DNA from: Acidobacteriaceae bacterium
GTDB lineage: Bacteria > Acidobacteriota > Terriglobia > Terriglobales > Acidobacteriaceae
DNA: 7,810 nucleotides
Assembly (NCBI GenBank): GCA_003162495.1
Contig: PMOF01000016.1
Coordinates: forward strand, 1 to 7,810
Direction: 5' to 3'
Shown: positions 1-5,805 of the stretch, in pieces
How the letters are laid out: each line of letters opens with the position of its first letter
Position numbering within the stretch: the stretch's first letter is position 1
Made by a program: the position numbers and the translations under genes
Notes under the pieces: model-generated
Told to the model about the DNA's origin: nothing
What the model saw: the letters and a program-made list of their open reading frames with translations, nothing else
Database searches by the model: none

Positions 1-172
1 GTCGCGTATTTGTAGTCAGGCATAGTCAGGGTTGTGGCTTCGGCTCCTGCCTCTAGCTTATCCTGAAGGGCTCCGCGCGACTCGCGAATGGAGGTCCAGC
101 CGCTGACTATTCAGATCGATGTATCTCAGGCCCCGCGAAGCAGCCTCGGTCGTTGCCTGGTAAGGCATCGTC
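1..172. other. Left-edge region without a supported gene
   Basis: No complete gene can be defended here. On the minus strand, an ATG at 166-168 opens a 36-codon frame ending at TAA 58-60. A different minus-strand frame, from about 110 to the window edge, stays open and reads protein-like, containing EAGAEATTLTMPDYKYA, but it has no ATG until 21-23, where only seven codons remain in view. This could be an upstream fragment of a minus-strand gene starting at 23, a decayed gene with a frameshift, or chance. The near-repeat TAGTCAGG at 13-20 and 23-30 is too short to interpret. Confidence 0.3.
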
Positions 173-197
173 CGAAGCCGCTCCATCGGAGCCTTCG
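173..197 (-). terminator. Hairpin just after the GH39-like gene; possible weak terminator
   Basis: CGAAG (173-177) pairs with CTTCG (193-197), and GCTCC (180-184) pairs with GGAGC (188-192). This gives a ten-pair stem with a two-base bulge and a three-base loop. It starts five bases past the TAA of the minus-strand hydrolase gene, which is where a terminator would sit. No T-run follows on the minus strand, so it is not a canonical intrinsic terminator. It could instead protect the 3' end of the transcript. Confidence 0.35.
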
Positions 198-201
198 AAC
201 T

Positions 202-3159
202 TTAAGGTAATGAAACTGCCTGAACCGAATAAGCAGGCACGCTGATCGTTGTCGAAAGACTTGTTCCCTTTACCGAGAAGGAAATCGGCGAGGCGTCGAT
301 CTGCGCTCCGTTCGAAATCTGATAGAACGTCCCTTGCGTGCCTGTCAGTCCCGGATTAGCCATCGTCACTGTGATCTGAGAGTAGGCCGTGGAGGTTGGA
401 TTCGTAATGACGATGCCATCTTTATTGGCCGTGTAAAAGGCCGTCGTCGCCAGGCCGCCTCCCCCGGTCGGGGTCGAAATGGATTTGGCCATGTAGCCGC
501 CTGCCGACAGGCCCAGATATTGAGGCGATGCGATCAAGTCGTAGGCATAGTACTGCGGATACGGCACCGGCGTCGCATCCACTGAGTACAGGCAATCCAT
601 GTTGCTGTCCTGCACGCCGATCATGCAGAACCATGGATACGCAGAGCCCGCAAAGTAGTCTATGTGATTGGGCATGTGGGGCATGCCGTTGTAGATCGAG
701 TCCAGCATGTCGGTCACATACAACGCGTTCCATAACGGCCCATAGATGGAGTCGCTGCGGCAGCAGTCTTTGTAAAACGCCCAGTTGGAGTTGTATTCCG
801 TTACGTAAATGGGCGTTTGGGCGCCTGAGGGCTGCTTGCCCGCGGCCACCTGCTCTTCCACTCTGGCGTAGCTGCCGGCCGCGCCGATCGTCGGATCTTG
901 CGTAGCTTCGTAGAGCGATATATTCCCCGTGTAAGTATCCCACTGGGCCTGCATTTGAGAAGACCCGAAGAAGTATTGGTGGTAACTGACGAAGTCCACG
1001 TAAGGAGCTGTGCCGGTATTGGTCAGAAAGGAGGAAAGCCAAAGTTGCGAATATCCCGATAAGACCGGGCCGCCTATGCGAACGGTTGCGCCATCCTGCG
1101 CGGCTTGTGCCTTCATGGCCGGTGCTGCCGCGGCATAAATCGCCAGGTAGGTGTTCAAATGGTCAGCGGATGTGCATATGCCCGTCGCGTTCGGTTCGTT
1201 CCATATCTCATAATCCTGCACCACGCCGGGAAACGTGCTGTCCATGTGAGCCACATACTGCGCTGCAAGCTGAGCCCATTCAGAAACGTTGGTGGGCGCC
1301 GCGGTCGGCTGGCCCGCGCAGGAACCGCTGCTTGGCTGCAGCCACGCCGGCGATTGATTCATTTGCAGAATCGCCCGCTGTCCCGCTGCCTGCACAGTGG
1401 CAACAAGGGGATCGATCTTCGTCCAGTCCGCGGTCCCTGAAGCAAACACAAGCTCAATCTCAGCAGACATGCGTGAAACCGTCACTCCGCCTTGCGACAG
1501 CAAATTTCGACCCGCGGTGGTGGGGATCGACTCACCCCGTCCGTAGCCGAACATATCGGCGGGAACGGCCGCCGTGGTGTTCGCGCGAGATCCGAAGTCG
1601 GCGGTGATGCTGGAGAACACGTTTGCCACGCCGCCGCTGCTCCTGTTCAACGTTGAATCAGCCACGCGTATCGTATGCTTGCCCGCGGTTGCCGGAGCCG
1701 TATAAAGGCCGCTGCTCGAGACAGTTCCGACGGTGCTGTTTCCGCCCGCGATGCCGTCGACGGTGAAGCTTACGTTGGTCAGGTCAGGCACCTGGCACAT
1801 CTGGGCCTGGAAAGCCTGCTGGCCACCGACAGGTATCGATGCAACGAAGGGGTAGATTACGAAAGACGGCGATAAGGTGACATTCACGCTCGCCGTGTAT
1901 GACAGGGACGGTGAGCTTTGGCTGACTGCTTTGATACTGTGCGTTTTGGTCGTCGAAGAAGCTGTGTAGAGCCCCGAAGTTGAGATCGTCCCTACCGTCG
2001 CATTGCCGTTCAGTACGCCGTCTACATACCAGTTCACCGCCGTATTGCTCAGGCCCGTGGCATCCACCGTAAACTGCTCCGTGGCCGAGGGCAGAATGCA
2101 TGGGGCCGGCGGCTTCACAGTAATATTGGGGCTCTCTGTGCCTGAAATCCCTTCGCCCACAAGGGGAATCACCAGCGGGCTTCCTGGCGCGCTCTCCGCG
2201 ATGGTCAGGCTGGTGTTGTATGTGGTCGTTGCCTGCGGGTCAAAGGAAACCTCCACCGTGCAGCTGGCGCCGGCGGCGAGTGTGCCGCCTCCTGCCCCGT
2301 TTCCGCAATTGGTCGTGATGGGGAACACCGCCGGCGTGCTCATGGAGGTGAACGTCAGGGTGGTCGACAAATTGTTGGTCAGCGTGACCGGCTGCGGAGT
2401 GCTTGGCGTAGATACGATCTGGTGGTTGAAGTAGAGCCCGCCCACCTTGGGCAACGTGGCTACTGGCACCACGCCGTTGCCTGCCAGGCTGACCATCTGG
2501 GGTGAGCTGGTCGCGCTATCGGTAATCGTCAGGGAGGACGAGTAAAACTGCACCGCCGACGGGTCGAAAGTAACGTTCAACGTGCATGAAGAGCCGGCCG
2601 CAAGAGAGGTGCCGCAATTGTTGGTCTGCGCAAATGGAGCAGACGCTTGAATGCTGGAGATTGTCAGCCCAACAGAAAGATTATTCGACATGGTAAGGGT
2701 CAGAGGACTGCTCGTTGTCCCGTCAGCCTGACTCGGGAAGCTCAACAATGGCGGCGAGAAGCTTACCGGAATCACTCCGTTGCCAGTCAGCGAAACGGAC
2801 TGAGGCGAGTTTCCTGCGGAGTCGGTGATCGTAAGCGTCGACGAGTAATATTGCCTCGCCGTCGGGCTGAACGTGACACTGATTGTGCATTGCTGGTTCG
2901 GCAGAAGGCCGCTGCCGCAGTTGTTCGTTTGCGCAAACGGCGCACTGATTTGAAAGCTGTCGATCGTGAGGCTTCCGGTCTGGTTATTCAACAGCGTTAC
3001 GGTACTGGCGACGCTGGTTGTTCCGATTCCCTGATTTGGAAAAGCAATCAGCTTTGGAGAAACGGAAATGTCTTGCGCCTGCACCAGGCCACTGCATCCC
3101 AACATCAAAACTGAAAAGATAAGAAACGAACCGATGCGATGAATCCTGGTCTCTCTCAC
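202..3159 (-). CDS. Secreted multidomain protein: ASH-like repeats, Ig-like repeats and a GH39-like glycoside hydrolase
   Basis: This is a 985-residue exported protein. Residues 1-29 form a signal peptide (basic start, hydrophobic core, VQA before the likely cut); a cysteine at 22 makes a lipoprotein possible, but the lipobox is poor. Three choice-of-anchor-D/ASH-like repeats follow at about 30-130, 131-231 and 235-338; the first two share SAPFAQTNNCG exactly (72-82, 173-183). Two Ig-like repeats at about 345-428 and 432-515 share a 'VDG...GN.TVGT.S.SGLYTA' core. Residues 520-890 resemble a GH39-type TIM barrel: EIWNEPN at 651-657 gives the acid/base E655 and VTEYN at 786-790 gives the nucleophile E788, consistent with a retaining mechanism. 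A C-terminal beta domain ends the protein. The start is GTG at 3157-3159, supported by AGAGGAG four bases upstream. Retaining glycoside hydrolysis outside the cell is the likely activity, but the sugar substrate cannot be told. It is less GC-rich than the neighbouring operon. Confidence 0.85.
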   Translation of the reverse strand: MRETRIHRIGSFLIFSVLMLGCSGLVQAQDISVSPKLIAFPNQGIGTTSVASTVTLLNNQTGSLTIDSFQISAPFAQTNNCGSGLLPNQQCTISVTFSPTARQYYSSTLTITDSAGNSPQSVSLTGNGVIPVSFSPPLLSFPSQADGTTSSPLTLTMSNNLSVGLTISSIQASAPFAQTNNCGTSLAAGSSCTLNVTFDPSAVQFYSSSLTITDSATSSPQMVSLAGNGVVPVATLPKVGGLYFNHQIVSTPSTPQPVTLTNNLSTTLTFTSMSTPAVFPITTNCGNGAGGGTLAAGASCTVEVSFDPQATTTYNTSLTIAESAPGSPLVIPLVGEGISGTESPNITVKPPAPCILPSATEQFTVDATGLSNTAVNWYVDGVLNGNATVGTISTSGLYTASSTTKTHSIKAVSQSSPSLSYTASVNVTLSPSFVIYPFVASIPVGGQQAFQAQMCQVPDLTNVSFTVDGIAGGNSTVGTVSSSGLYTAPATAGKHTIRVADSTLNRSSGGVANVFSSITADFGSRANTTAAVPADMFGYGRGESIPTTAGRNLLSQGGVTVSRMSAEIELVFASGTADWTKIDPLVATVQAAGQRAILQMNQSPAWLQPSSGSCAGQPTAAPTNVSEWAQLAAQYVAHMDSTFPGVVQDYEIWNEPNATGICTSADHLNTYLAIYAAAAPAMKAQAAQDGATVRIGGPVLSGYSQLWLSSFLTNTGTAPYVDFVSYHQYFFGSSQMQAQWDTYTGNISLYEATQDPTIGAAGSYARVEEQVAAGKQPSGAQTPIYVTEYNSNWAFYKDCCRSDSIYGPLWNALYVTDMLDSIYNGMPHMPNHIDYFAGSAYPWFCMIGVQDSNMDCLYSVDATPVPYPQYYAYDLIASPQYLGLSAGGYMAKSISTPTGGGGLATTAFYTANKDGIVITNPTSTAYSQITVTMANPGLTGTQGTFYQISNGAQIDASPISFSVKGTSLSTTISVPAYSVQAVSLP

Positions 3160-3164
3160 GCGCT

Positions 3165-3171
3165 CTCCTCT
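3165..3171 (-). promoter_or_regulatory. Shine-Dalgarno site deciding the GTG start
   Basis: The minus strand reads AGAGGAG here, followed by a few bases and then GTG at 3159-3157. The match to the 16S rRNA tail and its spacing support the rare GTG start, and this start also gives a normal signal peptide. I see no convincing -35/-10 pair immediately upstream. Confidence 0.6.
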
Positions 3172-3240
3172 GGCCTTTGCGGCAATATCACCAAATCCCC
3201 AGCGTCACCTGTTCAGCGGCAAACTGAGAAAAATCAATTC

Positions 3241-3250
3241 TGCGATCGCA
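3241..3250. repeat. Ten-base palindrome upstream of the hydrolase gene
   Basis: TGCGATCGCA is a perfect palindrome lying about 82 bases upstream of the hydrolase GTG start. It could be a regulator binding site for that gene, but short GC-rich palindromes of this type also occur by chance. I see no second copy nearby. Confidence 0.25.
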
Positions 3251-3625
3251 CAACGTCGTTCAGGCGCACTGACTCCGTGCTCAAATCCGCGAACTGCAAA
3301 CAATAAAAAAGTAATCTCCATGGCGAGACAAGTGTATCCAGCAACGATCGTGTCGAATCGCTGTGAACTTAGTCCGCAACCAACCCGTGTTCCTGTTGCT
3401 CTGCCGACTGCGCGCGCTTCCAAAGTCCATTGAACAAAGTATGTGAGTCAGTCGGCGTGTCTGCGCTACCCCTGAACGTATACATCCCGTCTAGTGTTGG
3501 TCAGATGCGGGTGAACCCTATTCGGTTGGATATCGGCGCTCGGCATAAATTGTCTGCCGGCACTTTTCCGAAACAGAACAGGGATTCGTTCCTGGCATCT
3601 AAGTTATGAGTTTTGAAATAATATT

Positions 3626-3648
3626 GAAAAGACTCCGATGGAGGCTCG
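3626..3648 (-). terminator. Weak intrinsic-terminator-like hairpin downstream of the cysteine synthase-like gene
   Basis: On the minus strand, a stem with core CTCC-ATC-GGAG, extended by two pairs beyond one mismatch, is followed by CTTTTC. It lies about 70 bases beyond the TAG of the last gene in the putative operon. The stem is short and the T-run is only four bases, so termination would be partial at best. Confidence 0.35.
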
Positions 3649-3674
3649 CCCGGATAGGGTTCCTGGGGTTCCAA

Positions 3675-3705
3675 TCACAGCATGCAAATGCATGAACATA
3701 TGTGA
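3675..3705 (-). repeat. Nested inverted repeat just after the cysteine synthase-like gene
   Basis: TCACA (3675-3679) pairs with TGTGA (3701-3705), enclosing CATGC-AAAT-GCATG (3681-3694) and overlapping the palindrome ACATATGT (3696-3703). It begins 14 bases after the TAG stop. In RNA it could form a two-part stem-loop. There is no following T-run, so it is better described as a 3' UTR structure or a dyad protein site than as a terminator. Confidence 0.35.
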
Positions 3706-3719
3706 GTTATAAGATCCAC

Positions 3720-4673
3720 CTACGCTCCGCCGTCAAAAATCTTCTTCGATAAATATCGCTCCGCGGAGTCCGGAATAATCACCGCGATCCGTTTCCCCAA
3801 TCCCAGTTCCCGCGCCAGTCCCACCGCCGCAAACACCGCCGCACCCGAACTGGAACCGCCCACCAGCCCCTCTTCCGCGGCCAGCCGCTTCACCATCGCA
3901 AACGCGTCCTTGTCCGTCACCATCGCCACCCGGTCGCACACATCGCGATGAAACGTCCTGGGAACAAAATGCACGCCGATGCCCTCAACCTTATGCTTCC
4001 CCGGCGCGCCCCCCTGCAGGATCGACCCCTGGGTTTCTACGGCCACATTGACCACCGCCGGATTCTGGTCCTTCAGAAACCGCGCCACGCCGGAGAACGT
4101 GCCGCCCGTGCCCACGCCGGCCACAAACCCGTCCACCTGGCCTTCCATCTGCTCCCAAATCTCCACCGCCGTGGTGTCATGGTGGAACTGAGGATTGGCC
4201 TGATTCTCAAATTGCAGAGCCGTGAACGAGCCCGCAATCTCCGCGCCCGCCGCGCGCGCCCGCTTGATCGCCCCCGCCATGCCTTCATCCTCCGGCGTGC
4301 GCGTCACCTCCGCGCCAAATCCGCGCATCAGAATGCACTTCTCCTCGGCAAACCCCTCCGGCACAAACAGCTTCACCTTATATCCGCGATTTACGCCGAT
4401 CAGCGCCAGCCCCACGCCGGTATTTCCCGCCGTAGCCTCAATGATTGTCGAACCCGCATGCAGCAGCCCCCGCGCCTCGGCGTCCAATATCATCCCCAGC
4501 GCCGCGCGGTCCTTGATGCTTCCCCCCGGATTCAGGAATTCCAGCTTGGCATACACCGCGGCCGCCCCCGCCGGCGCCACGCGCGTAAGCTGCAGCATCG
4601 GCGTTGAGCCCACCAGTTGTGTAATGTCCGCGGCAATGCGCAGCGAGGAAGAGGTTGAAGGAGCAACGGCCAT
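3720..4673 (-). CDS. PLP-dependent cysteine synthase / cystathionine beta-synthase-like enzyme
   Basis: The 317-residue length is normal for O-acetylserine sulfhydrylases and stand-alone cystathionine beta-synthase catalytic domains (PLP fold type II, cytosolic). Visible motifs in order are: ITQLVGSTPMLQL near 17-29; GSIKDR at 51-56 with K54 as the PLP lysine; EATAGNTG at 79-86, the substrate loop; GVGTGGT at 186-192, the PLP phosphate loop; GGSSSGAA at 272-279; and PDSAERYLS at 301-309. The family joins sulfide or homocysteine to an activated serine to give cysteine or cystathionine. The TAGNTG loop (usually TSGNTG in CysK) and GGSSSG suggest the CBS/MccA side of the family, so I give no gene symbol. 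The ATG at 4673 lacks a clear ribosome site. The gene lies 34 bases after the second VWA gene and is probably the last gene of that operon. No regulatory CBS domains are present. Confidence 0.88.
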   Translation of the reverse strand: MAVAPSTSSSLRIAADITQLVGSTPMLQLTRVAPAGAAAVYAKLEFLNPGGSIKDRAALGMILDAEARGLLHAGSTIIEATAGNTGVGLALIGVNRGYKVKLFVPEGFAEEKCILMRGFGAEVTRTPEDEGMAGAIKRARAAGAEIAGSFTALQFENQANPQFHHDTTAVEIWEQMEGQVDGFVAGVGTGGTFSGVARFLKDQNPAVVNVAVETQGSILQGGAPGKHKVEGIGVHFVPRTFHRDVCDRVAMVTDKDAFAMVKRLAAEEGLVGGSSSGAAVFAAVGLARELGLGKRIAVIIPDSAERYLSKKIFDGGA

Positions 4674-4707
4674 GGCAGCTTCAGTCTATCCCACGGGCGG
4701 CCCTGAT

Positions 4708-5805
4708 TTATTTCTTGTCTTGCGCCGCGGGCCGCTTGTTCACGCGCACCACAGGAAAGTATCCGGTCCGTGTCCGCACCGTCAGCTTGCCCATCCCCTT
4801 GGCATCCGCCGTCACCTGCACCCGCCGGAATCCCGGCTCCGTGGTTGGCTTGGTCGAGTGGTAGCCCAGCGTGTACTGGTTGCGTATATCGCGCGCCACT
4901 TCGGCGGCAATCTGGTCAATATTCTCGATCGACTTGGGAAAGTAGGCGATCCCGCCTGTCTCCGTCGAAAGCATCTCCAGCGCACGCCGCGCGTGGCGCA
5001 CTTCGGCGTGGCTCATCTCGTCGCCAAACAGCAGCCCGATGGAATAAATGACCGGCCCGGAAAGCTGCTGCACTCGCCGGATCGTCTGCTCCAGGTTCAG
5101 GGTAGAGGCGTTGTCTTCGCCGTCGGTAATCAGGATCAGCACCTGCTTGGGCCGCTTGGCATCCGCCGCCAGTTTGTCGGCCGAGGCCACCACCGCATCG
5201 TAAAGCGCCGTGCCTCCCCTGGACTCGATGTGCCCCAGACCGTCGCGCAGCTTGTTCAGGTCCGAGGTGAACTCCTGGTCGATGAACGCCTCGTCGGAAA
5301 AATTCACCACAAATGCCTCGTCCTGCGGGTTCGAGGCTTCGATCAAGTCCAGCGCGCTCTTGTTCACCGATGGCCGCTTCCTCGACATCGAGCCGGAGTT
5401 ATCCACCACCATGGCGATCGAAACCGGAAGATCGGTGTGCTGAAAACTGATCAGCGTCTGCTTGACCCCGTCTTCGGAAACTTGAAAATCGTCCTTCTTC
5501 AGGTCCGGAACCAGCCGGTTGCCCTCCAGCACCGTCGCGTTGAGGATCACCTCTTCCACATCGGTGTGCAGAACAAAGCCCTCGCTCTCCTTGCGCAATG
5601 GCGCGGGCGCGGCTGCGGAGGGCTCCGCATCCGGCGACCTCACCGGATCGCGGTCCACCGTCAATGAGGGGGATTGCCCCGCGGCGCCCGGCGCCGGGGC
5701 GGATGATGGGGGCGATTGTTGCGCCTGCAGCGAATACGCGGCTGCCGACAAAAAAACCACGAAAACTAAGTTATTGCAATGGCGCATAGTAACCGGTGCG
5801 AGCAT
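4708..5805 (-). CDS. Secreted VWA-domain protein, acidobacterial VWFA-related family (second of tandem pair)
   Basis: This is an exported protein of 365 residues in the longest frame. A hydrophobic segment (LVFVVFLSAAAYSLQAQ, about 13-29) is a signal peptide, followed by a Pro/Ala/Ser-rich linker to about 70. Residues 78-125 form a beta region with 'LKKDDFQVSEDG', typical of the family. A VWA domain at about 127-310 has an intact MIDAS: DNSGS with D135, S137 and S139, then T199 (GGTALYD) and D228 (TDGED). The C-terminal part keeps the RNQYTLGY and RTGYF motifs. VWA domains bind partner proteins or ligands through a divalent metal; the partner is unknown. The ATG at 5805 lies inside the preceding gene (35-base overlap). 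The Met at 5787 (17-base overlap) starts MRHCNN directly before the hydrophobic segment and may be the true start; neither has a clear ribosome site. The protein aligns end to end with its upstream neighbour. Confidence 0.87.
   Translation of the reverse strand: MLAPVTMRHCNNLVFVVFLSAAAYSLQAQQSPPSSAPAPGAAGQSPSLTVDRDPVRSPDAEPSAAAPAPLRKESEGFVLHTDVEEVILNATVLEGNRLVPDLKKDDFQVSEDGVKQTLISFQHTDLPVSIAMVVDNSGSMSRKRPSVNKSALDLIEASNPQDEAFVVNFSDEAFIDQEFTSDLNKLRDGLGHIESRGGTALYDAVVASADKLAADAKRPKQVLILITDGEDNASTLNLEQTIRRVQQLSGPVIYSIGLLFGDEMSHAEVRHARRALEMLSTETGGIAYFPKSIENIDQIAAEVARDIRNQYTLGYHSTKPTTEPGFRRVQVTADAKGMGKLTVRTRTGYFPVVRVNKRPAAQDKK

Larger units (their letters stand above)
3160..3719. other. 560-base intergenic region between hydrolase and cysteine synthase-like genes
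   Basis: Both flanking genes are on the minus strand, so this stretch holds the 3' end of the cysteine synthase transcript and the promoter region of the hydrolase. It is visibly less GC-rich than the genes. It contains a ten-base palindrome TGCGATCGCA (3241-3250), an A-rich run near 3303-3310, a direct repeat GGGTTCC (3657-3663 and 3666-3672), and hairpins at 3626-3648 and 3675-3705. A 72-codon minus-strand frame at 3205-3423 uses a TTG start and resembles nothing I know. No tRNA or recognisable riboswitch is seen. Confidence 0.6.

Noticed and set aside
13..30. TAGTCAGG repeated at 13-20 and 23-30, considered as a CRISPR or attachment-site repeat
   Set aside because: There are only two eight-base copies two bases apart, and neither recurs in the window.
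422..1042. A 206-codon minus-strand frame within the hydrolase gene
   Set aside because: It is a frame-shifted copy of the catalytic-domain coding sequence on the same strand, with Arg-rich composition and no start signal.
3093..3108. Cysteine near the hydrophobic segment of the hydrolase (MLGC), considered as a lipoprotein lipobox
   Set aside because: The residues before the cysteine (L-M-L-G) do not fit the usual L-(A/S/T)-(G/A)-C pattern, and a better signal peptidase I site (VQA) follows; it remains possible but unsupported.
3205..3423. A 72-codon minus-strand frame upstream of the hydrolase
   Set aside because: It needs a TTG start, has no clear ribosome binding site and resembles no family; an internal ATG near 3322 leaves only about 37 codons.
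4222..5667. A 481-codon open frame on the plus strand
   Set aside because: It is antisense across the cysteine synthase and second VWA genes and spans the gap between them. It is rich in Arg/His/Leu with no family features, as expected for the reverse of GC-rich codons.
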